NCBI GenBank assembly: GCA_032871835.1
Contig: CM065297.1
Span: 26,359,598-26,423,597, forward strand
Direction of reading: 5' to 3'
Length of the DNA: 64,000 nt
Source of the DNA: Dipteronia dyeriana
Taxonomy: Eukaryota > Streptophyta > Magnoliopsida > Sapindales > Sapindaceae
Part shown: positions 11,751 through 22,982 of the stretch, one piece after another
Numbering within the stretch: position 1 is the first letter of the stretch
How the letters are laid out: the number at the start of each line of letters is the position of its first letter
The notes under the pieces: model-generated
Seen by the model: the letters and a program-made list of their open reading frames with translations, nothing else
Told to the model about the DNA's origin: nothing
Databases searched by the model: none
Translations under genes and position numbers: made by a program

Positions 11751-12368
11751 TAAGCTTACATAAAACTATCATTTGTGGATTCATACATGACCTTTTTCTT
11801 ATGAGAACGCTCCAATTTACTTAAGGAATTGTAAACTTATGTAAGTTTATCGCTTTTACCAATAAGTATCTCAAACAGGTAAATTTATAATCATACTAAC
11901 CCTTTAAGTGCTCTATTAATATATTTTCTCAATAGCATTATCAAAATATGTTTGTTTCAGATTCTTCACCTCGAAATACTAGAGATAAAATTCTTAATGT
12001 CACATAAATGACAACACAGAGCACTTGGAAATAAACTTACTCCCACTGACCCTCGGTTATGTCTAAAAGCATAATACAACTTTTAACCAAGTCATAAAAT
12101 GCAAATACTTATTAAAGTAAACATCATTGTCTGGAAACTTGATTAACTATATCAACGAAGTTTTCAAGTATGCAAACTTAATACTAATTTTCAGGTAAAA
12201 CCTACATAAATGTCAACATTTAAGCTGAAAATAGTATTACTTCGAAAAATCATTTTCAACTATTAAGTTTGTAACTATTTTAAACTAAGTCAAAACCTTA
12301 ACTCCAATGACATCCAAAATTTCAATTCAACAAACATGACATTTATTCAACATAAATATCACAAGCAT

Positions 12369-12483
12369 ACGATTTCTTCCTTAAACTCAAGTCTTTGAAA
12401 TTATACATTCTTAACAACATCACTCTACGATTTCTTTCTTAAACGCAAGTCTTTGAAATTATACATTCTTAACTACATCACTC

Positions 12484-12484
<1 letters not shown>
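12369..12484. repeat. 58-bp tandem duplication
   Basis: Two head-to-tail copies, 12369-12426 and 12427-12484, differ at about five positions. Both contain AAGTCTTTGAAATTATACAT. The second copy runs directly into the poly-C tract. Confidence 0.9.

Positions 12485-12517
<33 letters not shown>
12485..12517. repeat. 33-nt uninterrupted poly-C tract
   Basis: Thirty-three consecutive C bases lie between CTCT and TCTT in otherwise AT-rich DNA. The true length may differ, because homopolymers this long are error-prone in sequencing. Confidence 0.95.
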
Positions 12518-12519
<2 letters not shown>

Positions 12520-13739
12520 TTAGACAAAATTATTCTCATAAATAAAACAGAACATGCTCTATGAACTGTTATCAATAGTTTTAAACTTTTGCAGTCCTAT
12601 CCTTATATTTTATGAGATCACTTTTAATTCAATTAATCAAAAGACTTAAAACTGAGGATTTAAGATAATCAAAATTCCATACGAATCAATTATCTCAATT
12701 CTACCTTTGGTCATATGATTAAAAAGATTATATCTAAACTACAAGAATAATCATCAATCTAATTCTAAAATCCCAAAAGTAGAATTTATAATACGAGAAG
12801 AGTTCGAAGACCCATAAAGATTATTATGTGCAAAATCACCATATAATATCTATTATCTTAAGTAAACTTTAAGATATTACTTTAAATTCTCAGTTTTATT
12901 ATGAAAATCGTATTATGCATTACAAGACCAAAATCAGAAATATCATCCAATAAAGCCTAGAGGTTCAAGATAATCTAAATATTGCCATGAATTCAAATAA
13001 AATCTCTTAACCAATTGGTCCCTATTAAATACTGAGTTCATTGAAAGAATTTATAACATATATAAAATGTACCACAAGAAACAACCCACTAAAAGCTTAA
13101 TTGATAATTAATCAAATAATTCAAAACATAAATCAAGGGTATATTTTCTTGCAATAGCAAATTATTTTATTTTCTCAGTATTTTTTTTTTTTGACTTAAT
13201 ATGTTGAATTGTCAAAAATTTCCAGAGTACTTCCTATGGTGTTTGTATCCTATCATCTTTATCAAAATAACAAACAAAAGACATAACTTCATATAATAGA
13301 TTATTCTCCATCTATTTATAAGGCACCAGACCTTAACAAACTTTCGACAGTGGGTTCACTAAACTTCATTTATCCTTTAATCCTCGCTAAGGTAAAAACC
13401 AATTGGAGCGTCTCATATAATCCATCAAAAAGGTCAATCAACCAATATCTTAATGGCATGTATTTAAAAATAGTAGAGGTGTTTAAAAATGAATTAAATC
13501 ACAGTATATTCATGCTCACACCGATTTCCATAATCATTATAAATAATGATTTCACCTTCATAGAAATCCAACACAACATCATGATCTGCCTTTTGGACAA
13601 AGACCACAATGCACGTGTTAAAACTTTCCTACAAATGATCAACCTCTTGGGAGATAAACATCAACATTTATTATTCTTCAATGCTCACAAAACTTAAACA
13701 GGTGATGATTCTCTTAGGCAGATGATCAACACATGCATA

Positions 13740-14960
13740 GTTTTACCTTCATGCAGTTCAAAACCTTAATCATTGATAAGCCGACGAATATTATGAAATC
13801 TTAACGACTAGTTCACTACGTGAATACATAGCCATCCAACTCCATAAGTATTCCAAACATAATTGATTATATAATTTTGACAAACGATCATTATAAAATC
13901 TTAATGGTCAGTCCACTACATAGAAACACAACCATCCAACTTTATAATAATTTCTAATATAATCAATTAATGTCCTCTATGAAATAAACAAATCATAATG
14001 AAATATTAATAGTTAGTTTACTACGTAGAAATGTAACCAACTAATTCCATAATAATTTCATAGGTTATACATTCGTAAAACATGAACTACAAATTCAATA
14101 TCATTACACCCAACATAAATTTATATATTTCTCTCAATCAATCCAACGCGGTCACACATAAATTTTATTTCAAATTATGCAAAATAATAAGAAATATATA
14201 ACCTTCTTAAATTTATGTCGAGTAGATATTATTTGTGAACATATAGAATATGTAGACATCATTAAGTGTTGGGCACTTTCATTCAATTAAATGAAAATAT
14301 ATTAGAGGCAATTTCCTAAATTTCAAACATTTATATCACATTATATAAATGAATACCTCGAGATGATGAACCTCCTATGGAGAAGAATATCACTCATCAC
14401 ATGTGTCTAACACTCACAACATATTGTATAAGTGAATACATTGAGACAATGAAACTCTTACGGAGAAGAACATTACTCATCACATGCATAAAATTCCATC
14501 ATTGCAGTTCTATAGATGAATACCTCAAGATGATGAACCTCTTACGGAGATGAACATCACCTATCACATGTGATAACCCTCCTACGGAGATGATTAAAAC
14601 ATGCATTTCCATATTTGCATTCAAATTTAATAATTGATAATCAACGAACATCTCAAAATCTTAGTGATTAGTCACTACGTGAAATATAATCATCAAATTC
14701 ACGAGAATATTCTATCAATTATTAAAACTTACCAAATTAATAATCGTTAGCCAACTATATTCTCAAAAACAAAATGACTAGTCACTACGTGAAACATAAT
14801 CACTCGATTCACGAGAATATTAAAACAGATTATTAATTTTAACCTCATCAATAATGGATAACCGACGAATTTCTCAAAATCTTAATGAATAGTTACTACG
14901 TGAAACATAATCATCCGATTCATGAGAAAATTCTATCAATTATTGAATTAAAATCATTAA
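13740..14960. repeat. Degenerate tandem arrays (~90 bp and ~115 bp units)
   Basis: Two interleaved families are visible. One has ~115-base units with a TCACTACGTGAAA-type core at about 13815, 13912, 14020, 14670, 14785 and 14897, each with a CATCCAA/CATCCGA block. The other has ~90-base units with CTCTTACGGAGAAGAACATT and CATCACATG cores at about 14365, 14455, 14540 and 14580. They are probably leader repeats of the minus-strand copia. Confidence 0.7.
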
Positions 14961-14980
14961 TAATAATCCTATTCTCACTC

Positions 14981-15549
14981 ACATAATTTTTTTACAGAAT
15001 TGTCTCCTCATTAGGCATTCTGAGGAAGGTTAGAAGAGAGTAGAAGACTCTCTATTGTTTTCTTTGTTTTCTTTTCAAGTTATTGCATTATTATGGATTC
15101 GGGATTAAGACTCGATGAATTAGATGGTTTCCGCTGCATTTCTAGGTACGCGTTTATTCATACTTATGCAAATAATACGAGATCTAATTGCTTTTAAATA
15201 TATAATTCTTACAGGAGGATGTAAAGCGGTGGTCATCCCTAATTATAACTGCAGTGTTACTTGGAGCTTCAATTTCAAGGAGTTGTATTATGAGTTTCAT
15301 ATTTTGAGGAAATTAAAATTAGATAATTCAGATGAAGTTCCTCTTGGACTTTTTATTAATGTTAAAGCAGTTCCTACAGATGTTATCCTAATCTAGTCAT
15401 CAGAATATACAAGATTAGTATATATCCTTAAAAATAAAAATAAGGACCTCTTAGAAGTTATTTTCATGCTTATATACCTGATTTATTCACAGTAACAGAC
15501 TAATATACAACAGGGTATGCCACCAACCTATATTTTCTTCCAATGCACA
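14981..15549. other. Spacer with a doubtful 90-codon open frame
   Basis: An open frame at 15124-15396 (plus strand) has a mildly protein-like second half, but no domain is recognised. A possible splice pair (GT at 15146, AG at 15214) does not give a useful longer frame, because a stop follows immediately. Treated as non-coding with reservation. Confidence 0.3.
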
Positions 15550-15683
15550 TCAAGTATTTTGAGACTCAATAACAACTTCAGTTTCAGCGAAGCTCTCATG
15601 ATTTTCATCCAACAAATAATCACAGAGTTCCAACAGATGATCTGCAAGTGGAGAAATACCAGGGTTTCGCCCATCATTGTAAT
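15550..15683 (-). CDS. Possible 3'-terminal exon of an unidentified gene
   Basis: On the minus strand a splice-acceptor-like TTTCAG (AG at 15684-15685) is followed by 44 in-frame codons ending in TGA at 15550-15552. The translation starts YNDGRNPGISPLADHLLELC, continues with an acidic, amphipathic tail and ends ESQNT. The composition looks like a real protein and unlike the AT-driven frames around it. I do not recognise the family. Upstream exons should lie above 15690, but that position is occupied by the palindrome array, which could sit in an intron or have destroyed the gene. A pseudo-exon captured by a transposon is an alternative. Confidence 0.3.
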
Positions 15684-15754
15684 CTGAAACACATCATGTC
15701 TGAAATCCTCCCAATCCTTGTACTCTGTCCTCCTCCCTGTCTTTGAAATCCTAC

Positions 15755-16345
15755 CGGCATTGGGTCACCTAGTCCCGAGGCTTTTTTTCCTCGGGATAGG
15801 GTGACCCGATGACTTGATACCATGTCCAGAAGCTTTTTTCATGGCTTGAAAAAAGTCTCAGGACAGGGTGGGTGACCTAATGTCGGGTCACCCCGTCCCG
15901 AGGAGAAAAATCATGGGGGAAAAGGTGACCCGAGATCGGGTCACCCCATCCCGAGCCTTTTTTAAACACTTGAAAAAAGTCTCGGGACAGAATGACCTAA
16001 GGATTTTTTTCACCGGGACAGAGTGACCCAATCGGGTCACTCTGTCCCGAGAAAAAACATCCTCGGGACAGGGTGACCTGGCATCGGATCACCCTGTCCA
16101 AAGGCTTTTTTCCTCGGGACAGGGTGACCCGGTGCCGGGACAACTTATCCCGAAGCTTTTTCCCATGGCTTGAAAAAGTCTCAGGATAGGGTGTCCCGAT
16201 ATCGGGTCACCTTATCCTGAAGATTTTTTTTTCTCGAGAAAGGGTGACCTGAAATCAGGTCATCCCGTACCGAGGAAAAAAATCCTCGGGACGGGGTGAC
16301 CCAATGTCAGGACACCCATTCCCGAGACTTTTTTCAAGTCTTGAA
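15755..16345. repeat. Array of ~8 GC-rich palindromes, ~70-bp period
   Basis: A two-part unit repeats about eight times. One part is a palindrome of the form CGGGACAGGGTGACCC, 2-4 bases, then GGGTCACCCTGTCCCG. The other is a T-rich then A-rich link (CTTTTTTC...TTGAAAAAAG) that is itself self-complementary. One unit, 16014-16049, has perfect 16-base arms with a 4-base loop. Units vary at single positions, and some changes in one arm are matched in the other. There is no open frame, and the array is far richer in GC than its flanks. Confidence 0.9.
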
Positions 16346-17625
16346 AGTTAAAAAAATGGAAAGTTAAAAAATGGAAAGATAAAAACCGAGATTATTTCAA
16401 AACTAACAAAATAAACCTTATAAGGTTGGAAATATAATTCCAAAATGTATTACATACCTTCAAATTACTTTAACATGATATCTCCAATGTTTTTAAAACC
16501 TAAAATTGAAAAACAAATGTATGGGAAACAAAGTGTTGTAGTGTAGAAAAACTTTTAGATAGTTTTTAGTTTATTTATTTGATAACTTGGTTGGTAAAAA
16601 TAATTAAAAGGATAACACATATGGTGAGTGATAAGAGAGGGTATATTGGGAGGAATATAGTAGTTTTGCAATTGAATTGGTTTTTAGGGTAGATTTTCTA
16701 TTAAGCCTCTAAAATAGGGTATTTTTACTAAAAACCTTTTGTGAAATTATGTTGTAAGAATGCAATATTTGTGTCATATCTCAATTGATTTTGAAGTATA
16801 AAAAAATTTCATGAAATTGAAGAATAACTAGTATTGATAACGAAAAAAAAAAAATCTAAAACATGTTTGAAAAAAAATGCAAATATTTTTGTCTACAAAA
16901 AATGCAAATATTATAGAGAAAAAAAAGCATAATTATTTTGTTCTTCTAATAAAAATAATAACATTAATTCAAAACTTATTATTTTACAACCTATAGGGGA
17001 TCGCACTACAGTTGTAGATCTCTGGGGCACCTGCAACCTGTGATTAGAGTTAGATAGGTTATTGAATGTCTAGCGCATGTGAAACTTGGAAAACAGAAAT
17101 AGAGAGTGCGTTTGGTATGTAGGACGGGACGGGAAAACATGAGACAATTTCCTATTGTCCCACGTTTGGCGCGTCTTTAACATGGGACTGGACGAGACAA
17201 TGTGAGACAAAAAACATCAAATTTTGTCTCACCCAATACCCTAGAGTAAGGTTTTCTCATGACATGTGACAAGTACAAAAAGAAAACTTTACCTTTTAAA
17301 ATTTTAAAATATTACAAACATAGTTAATAATAATATATACTATTATAATATATATATATATATATATGAGGAAATTGTAAAAAAAAAACCCAATATTATA
17401 GTTAGTATCTTTAACCTTGAAGTGACAAGTATGTCCTCACTTTTGTCTTACTTGACCCAAAAAATTTCACCCAAAAAATTGGCTTATCATGTCTTCACTC
17501 TCCATTTTTGTTTGAAAATCAGATTATCATCTCTCTCTCTGGACACCGATTCATCTCTCTCTGGACTGGGTTATTTTCATATCTCTCTCTACACCGATTT
17601 GGTCTTCATCTCTCTCTACACCGAT
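16346..17625. other. AT-rich spacer; possible hAT-like terminus at ~17105
   Basis: No gene is seen. 16670-16740 resembles 8515-8560 in inverted orientation (GGGTAGATTTTCTATTAAGC-type words). 17105-17200, starting GTGCGTTTGGTATG and rich in GGGACGGGA and CCCACG words, is partly self-complementary. It resembles 24850-24915 in the opposite orientation and may be a transposon end. Confidence 0.35.
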
Positions 17626-17705
17626 TTGGCTATTCATCTCTCTTTCTCTCTCTCTCTCTTTCCCTCCCTCCCTCCCCCCCCCTCTCTCTCTCTCTCTCTC
17701 TCGAA
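17626..17705. repeat. (CT)n / C-rich microsatellite
   Basis: CTCTCT runs surround a CCCTCCCTCCCCCCCC core. The overlapping long open frames on both strands (17422-17777) are artefacts of this low-complexity DNA. Confidence 0.9.
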
Positions 17706-17839
17706 ACTCAGCTGTTTTTGAAAGTATGTAACTTTTTCCCACTTATTTTCTTACAAGAATCATTAAGTTTGATTTGAAGAAAAAGATATTGGTTTCGATT
17801 TTGAGTGAAACCCATGTTCTGAATTTTTTTTGTTCCTAG

Positions 17840-18215
17840 GTTACATGCCAGACTATTTTAATGTTACATGTTAGTTTAATTTGATGTTACATGTCAGTTT
17901 ATTGTAAAGTTATCTGTCTCTAGGTAATTTGGATTTAGAGTGAAACCCATCTATTGTAAAGTTACATGCCAGTATTTTTTTAAGTTACATGCATGTTATT
18001 GTAAACCATAGATGGTAGTTTAATTTTTGTACCCAAGTTAAATGCTAGTTTATTTTCGAAGTTACATGCTAATTTATTTTCGAAGTTACATGCTAGGTTA
18101 TTTTTAAAGTTACATGCTAGTTTATTTTTGAAGTTACATGCTAGTTTATTTTTGAAGTTACATGCTATTTATGTCCTGTTTTGTTACATGTCAGTTCATT
18201 TTAAAGTTACATGTC
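17840..18215 (+). repeat. GTTACATGCYAGTTTATTTT minisatellite, array 1
   Basis: About 13 copies of a 22-30-base unit, AAGTTACATGCTAGTTTATTTTT, are arranged head-to-tail and become more regular toward 18040-18170. The array ends directly before the transposase fragment. The same unit recurs at 18900-19310, so the two arrays bracket the transposase remnant. Confidence 0.85.
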
Positions 18216-18249
18216 AAATTCTTTAAATTTCAATTACTTTACATGTAAG

Positions 18250-18567
18250 AATTTGGGTGCAATGAAATTGGTCATCTATCACGGTGGAAGTTGGGTAGAC
18301 AATTGTTATGAGGATGGTATGACAAAGTGGGTCAATGTTCTTAGAGATTTGAGTTATGATGCTTTAGTGAAGTTGGTACAAGATGTTGCCAAAGTTGATT
18401 CTGCTAGGTACAACTTACAATTATGCTCATTGGCCGTCACAAATAGTGGTACTGCTCGTCAGAGAATTGAGAATGACAATGACGTGTTATGTATGATGGA
18501 TGAAGATAAGCTATTTCCTGAGTTTTTTGTCATTGTTTCTACGAAGGTAGCAACAGATTGTGTGTAA
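18250..18567 (+). pseudogene. MULE transposase N-terminal fragment
   Basis: An open frame of ~105 codons contains MKLVIYHGGSWVDN, LSYDALVKLVQDVAKVDSAR and a DNDVLCMMDEDKLFPEFFV block. This is the N-terminal PB1/MuDR-like region that precedes the catalytic domain in many plant Mutator-like transposases. It stops at 18565-18567, and no DDE catalytic domain follows; the next 300 bases are stop-rich. A full transposase would be 600-900 residues, so this is a fragment. It is enclosed by minisatellite and paired with an opposing Ulp1-like frame, a combination known in Ulp1-carrying MULEs. Not functional alone. Confidence 0.6.
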
Positions 18568-18819
18568 AATGGTACTATATTGGAGCAAGATGACAACCTA
18601 GTACAGTCGATGTTTCTTCAACAATGTAGCCTGCCAACTCTACAACCAGTATATGGCTTGTTTCGCTGGCAACTGGCAGCATGTGGATCCATTCCAATAT
18701 TGGCATCAGAAGTTGGTGGTACAACATAGGTATTAGCAATGATGTTTTAATTCGTATATGTATGGGTAAAATACTATATTTTGTTTTGTACACTTTATTA
18801 AATTAGATACCAGTATTGA

Positions 18820-19330
18820 ATGAATTTATTTTGAAGACCGAATTCCAGTATTGAATTTAGTACACTGATGAAATTCAGTTCCAGTATGGATGCATACCAA
18901 AAGTTACTTGCTAGTTCAATTTGAAGTTACATACCAGTTAGTATTGCCCATATCACTGCAAGACACTTGTACCGAAAACAAAATTCTAGTATTCTTACAT
19001 GCCAGAAGATACATGCTAGTTCAATTTGAAGTTACATACCGGTGCAATTTGAATTTACATGCTAGTTAGTATTGATTTTCACAGTTGAAACACAAGGTCC
19101 AAAAACAAATTCCAGTATTGTTACATGTCAGAAGTTACATGCCAGTTCAATTTGAAGTTACATGCCAGTGTAATTTGAAGTTACATGCCAGTTAGTATTG
19201 ATTTTCACAGTTGAAACACAAGGTCCAAAAACAAATTTCAGTATTGTTACATGCTAGTTCAATTTGAAGTTATATGCATATACAATCTGAAGTTACATAC
19301 CAGTTAGTATAGATTTTCACAGTTGAAACT
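18820..19330 (+). repeat. GTTACATGCCAGTT minisatellite, array 2, with ~127-bp higher-order unit
   Basis: Short units of the array 1 type (TTGAAGTTACATGCCAGTTC) are embedded in a longer repeat that starts ATTGATTTTCACAGTTGAAA at about 19070 and again at 19197, with a third start near 19311. This gives a higher-order period of ~127 bases, then 114. Confidence 0.8.
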
Positions 19331-19410
19331 CAAGTTCCAAAAACAAAGTAAACAACTTCATACATTTCAAGAACTTCAAAAACAACGATGATGTACCAAC
19401 AAAGTTATCA

Positions 19411-19808
19411 ATCTGATGCTACACTATATGCAAATATTTCTAGTGTCATTTTCTCCCTAAACCTGGACACATTTTTGGTTCCCCATCCCAAAAAATATTT
19501 ATGACACATCAACATGTCAGCGTATCGACATATGAAAACACCACAACTATCGTTGTCCAGTTGTGTTGGTAACTTCTTTGGAATTAATTGTTGAACTCCA
19601 AACATTCTCCCATTTGATGGTATGCCTTTTTGCTGAAAATATCCGGATTCCTATAGAATGGCTGGGATGAAACGCAAAAGTGGGGTGATTTGCTTCAGAC
19701 GTATGGCAATCTTCTTTTGAATGTGTAATGGATCATATATGCAAACATTTCGTTTGTCCAAATCAATTAGACATAATATCCAATGTCCATCTGGATCCTT
19801 AAATTGTA
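19411..19808 (-). pseudogene. Ulp1-like (C48) cysteine protease domain, MULE passenger
   Basis: The minus strand reads a SUMO-protease-type catalytic core in order: PDGHWILCLIDLDKRNVCIY (catalytic His in GHW) near 19745-19800, a YDP block, then QLDNDSCGVFICRYAD (catalytic Cys in SCGVF, preceded by the oxyanion Gln) near 19510-19560. At least one in-frame stop near 19650 and a frame break separate the halves. The N-terminal part is missing or lies in the poorly preserved exon near 19910-19985. Its opposite orientation to the transposase fragment and shared minisatellites suggest a Ulp1-carrying MULE rather than a host gene. Confidence 0.65.
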
Positions 19809-19904
19809 CACGGGACCAACAACTTCAAGAAAGGACTAGAAAACATTAGAAAGATTAGAAAACAACTTCAATTTACCTGTTTTTATAATATGACTAACAG
19901 TACT

Positions 19905-19985
19905 TACATATTGAATACACGACCAACATGTTCCCCACCCAGGCTTGTCACCCGAAGCATACAACATCCAAAATGCATGTCTGTG
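19905..19985 (-). pseudogene. Probable upstream exon of the Ulp1-like remnant
   Basis: The minus strand reads HAFWMLYASGDKPGWGTCW followed by a GTAAGTACTG donor-like site at about 19903-19912. The W/L-rich reading fits the region just upstream of the catalytic His in Ulp1-type passengers. No clear exon is seen further upstream. Confidence 0.35.
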
Positions 19986-20179
19986 TTATATATGTAAAGC
20001 AATTAAAATTAATATTTATAGAAAACAAGTCTATGTACATGATGATGATGATAAGATTTACAAAAATTATTACAAAATGAGAGCGGTGGACCTCATTACC
20101 CATCAATAACATATCTATAATTGATCTGTAAACAACAATGAATAAACAGTTTCCAGCAAGCATATGATGTATTAACACT

Positions 20180-21300
20180 CATACAAGATCATGGCATTGG
20201 ACTCAAAGTTGTCTGATTCTCTCTCAAGTGTATGTAAAGTGTATGGCATTTACATCAATAAGTGTATTCTTGATTGAAATTGTGCATGGCCTTTACTCAA
20301 TTGAACAATCAAAAATCCATCAAAACAAGGAAAATATGAGTGTCACAAAAATCCCTAATACATGGCATTTGTTACTAGGAATTCAAGAATCAATTTCTCA
20401 TAATTAGTTCTTAACCTAATTATGTGTTGCAGACAAGAACACATTCAACATGGCAATTGACATCTGCTCTACAACAATTTAACCCCAATACATGCTTCAA
20501 AGGTAGCTATTCAAAGAAACAAAATATTGGAATTCACATATCTTAGAGAAATCAAAATCATTATGCTTATAAAAACTGAAAATTCATTTGAACTTGTTTA
20601 TAAAATCGAAATCATGTTTACGGCTCACTTTGCTTGAAATTCTATACCAATTGGCTCATCGAAAAAATCTGAAAAATTCACACAATTTTTTTTTTAAATA
20701 GGCTTTATTAAAAAGGCATAAATGTATTCAGATTTTACAAGTATATATGTGAAATTTCCTTGTATAGTCGAAGTGGATTTCTCTAGATTACAAGAGAAGA
20801 AATCCATTACGTCATTACAAAAGACTTTTATTTATTTATCTTTGTTTGTTTGTATGGATACAATAAATTCTGAATTGTTTATATGCACTATGCTTGTCAA
20901 AAGCATATCCAAACACTGTTAAAATAGTTAAAATTTGCCAAAAATCTGTATGCAATTTCTACATAATGATATAATACTGAATTCAGTGTTTAAAATTATG
21001 AGAATGCAGGTTTGATATACAAGGAAAATAAAGAAACTTGTAGAGAAAATTCACTAGTTTAGAATTTATTTTAAGTGACAAGTAACTCACTAACTTCCAT
21101 CCTAAAGGTATTTTAATTGGATTTGGATCCTCTACTGACCTGATATTTGTCCTGGCCTTTTTAAGTGATTGGTTGTTGATAAAGTGGTTGTGGAAACCAA
21201 TCATCTTAGCTACACATTCATTGCAATGCTTATATGTCATGAGATTAGATAAGGTCAGAAAAAAAATCATATCAGTAGAGGATCCAAATTCATTTTAATT
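20180..21300. other. AT-rich spacer, probably MULE interior; nothing recognised
   Basis: The open frames here (20722-20922 and 20983-21270) are short and AT-driven. The stretch lies between the Ulp1 remnant and the GC-richer block at 21490, and may be more of the same element. Confidence 0.35.
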
Positions 21301-21387
21301 TTGAAGGGTAGATTGCAATATATTAGAACATTTAAGGTTTTGTAGCAAAAGTAAACTGATGGTGATTTTTTCATCTTCTGGACAATT

Positions 21388-21870
21388 TTGTTTAATATGA
21401 TGTATAAAACAATCGAAGTTGAATATCGTCACAAATTGTATAACATCAAATCTATAAGAAATATCTATCCTGAAGTTGAACTTCAACAAATCAACAAGAA
21501 TAATCACCTCTGTACAGCGCTCGACTGTGAAGGCAACGACAGTAGCAGCGACGGCACCCATCAACGGAGGATTCGGCGGCTTGGAAGACAAGGACAAGGA
21601 CAATACCCTACAGAGGCATATTCGACGACCTGGATCGACGGTTTCAGCATGAGGTCTGACGAGGTTGAGATGTGTAGTGAGGCAGAGATGTGTGACGACG
21701 CTTACAGGTGCGGCGGTCAGGACAGGTCCAGTGACGGCAACAGGTTTGACGATGGCAGACCCGGTGGCTTCCAACCAGTACTTAACCCTACCAAAACATC
21801 TCAACGTTTGCTTTTAAAAAAAAAAACTTCAAATTTAAGGGTATTTTTGTCTGAAAGATGTAGAAAATGA
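21388..21870 (+). other. GC-richer block open on both strands (160 and 169 codons)
   Basis: From about 21500 to 21780 the DNA is markedly GC-richer (GACGGCA, GGCGGCTT, GGTCAGGACAGG words). The plus strand is open for 160 codons (Asp/Gly/Arg-rich centre), and the minus strand is open for 169 codons at 21295-21804 (Val/Thr/Pro-rich). Neither translation matches a family I recognise. It may be a host fragment captured by the surrounding MULE, or the 5' end of a lost gene. Both frames open at once suggests low stop density from composition rather than two genes. Confidence 0.3.
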
Positions 21871-21949
21871 AGAAAACAATAAAAATTAAATGTGTGACTG
21901 AAAACAATAAACCGATAAAGATTTTGGCTCTTTATGAATTCACCCTATT

Positions 21950-22221
21950 AATATATATATATATTAGAATTTATAAAATATATGTTAAATATTATTACAT
22001 GTATAATAATATATAATAAATATCATAATATATATATATATATATAAAATATATATAATAACATAATAATACATATAATATATTAATATATTAATATAGT
22101 GTACATATATTATTATATAAATAATACATATAATACATATAATACATATATTATATAAAATAATACATATAATATTATATATTATATATTAATATATTAT
22201 TATAATGTGTATATATATATA
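21950..22221. repeat. AT-only low-complexity tract
   Basis: This is almost pure A/T, made of ATATAATA words and several (TA)n runs. Confidence 0.9.
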
Positions 22222-22570
22222 TACTCTTTATCCTATCATTGCGCACTGATGGAATTATATAAGGACATTAAATGTGAGTCACTCATTTATAAAAGAGCTT
22301 TGACAAGTGCATATATGTTAAGGTAAAGTATGTAAAATGAGTGCATATATGTAAAGTATGTAAAGTATGTAAAATGGAATTATATATATATATATACTCC
22401 TTATCCTATCAATGCGCACTGATGGAATTATATAAGGACATTAAATGTGAGTCACTCATTTATAAAAGAGCTTTGACAAGTGCATATATGTTAAGGTAAA
22501 GTATGTAAAATGAGTGACTCATATATTCAAAGTCCTTATATAATTACATCAGTGCACACTGACTTGAAAA
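22222..22570. repeat. 173-bp direct duplication with an inverted third arm (MITE-like)
   Basis: TACTCTTTATCCTATCATTG starts a unit at 22222 that restarts at 22395 with few changes. Both contain GCACTGATGGAATTATATAA and GAGTCACTCATTTATAAAAG. At 22510-22560 the same words appear inverted (ATATAATTACATCAGTGCAC), so the second unit and this arm form a terminal-inverted-repeat pair. Confidence 0.75.
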
Positions 22571-22609
22571 TTTCCGTATATGTATATATATATATATACA
22601 TATATATAT

Positions 22610-22951
22610 AAGAAAGGCACTCTGATCATTTGAACCTCTTGTCCAGTCTCGTCAAACCTATAACTAGAGATAAGCGTTTCCCCATGAAGCCCCATCCCCC
22701 ACAGGCCTCTATTGGGTTTTGGATGTTGGGGCAAACATGTCCCCCATTTTATAAACGGGGAGGTGGTGGGGGGACCCTCCCCCAAACTCATTCCCCCATT
22801 TCTCCTAACATATATGTATATATTGATATTATATTTTTATATATTAATATAATGTACATATATATATATTAATATTATATATATATATATATATACACAC
22901 ACATTTCTTATTGTATGAAAGCTTTGAGTTCAAGTTGAAAGTAAATTATTG

Positions 22952-22982
<31 letters not shown>

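Larger units (their letters stand above)
10658..14980 (-). pseudogene. Highly decayed copia body (minus strand)
   Basis: Running away from the LTR on the minus strand, a copia RNase H remnant is readable near 11430-11540: EVYCDNFTAFIFSKYDKRS keeps the CDN...SKNDK-type signature, including one acidic catalytic residue. Further right no reading frame survives. An RT should lie between 11600 and ~13500 but only stop-riddled AT-rich sequence is visible. The rightmost 1.2 kb is tandemly repetitive, like the leader of the other copia in this window. No PBS or second LTR was found, so the element is truncated at its 5' side. Confidence 0.5.

Noticed and set aside
13350..13697. 115-codon plus-strand frame
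   Set aside because: Lies antisense to a decayed copia, is Ile/Asn-rich from AT content, and has no domain.
15124..15396. 90-codon plus-strand frame and a possible 69-base intron at 15146-15214
   Set aside because: Splicing leads to an immediate stop, and the unspliced translation matches no family.
17422..17777. Overlapping long frames on both strands
   Set aside because: They are produced by the CT-rich microsatellite and have only Leu/Ser or Arg/Glu repeats.
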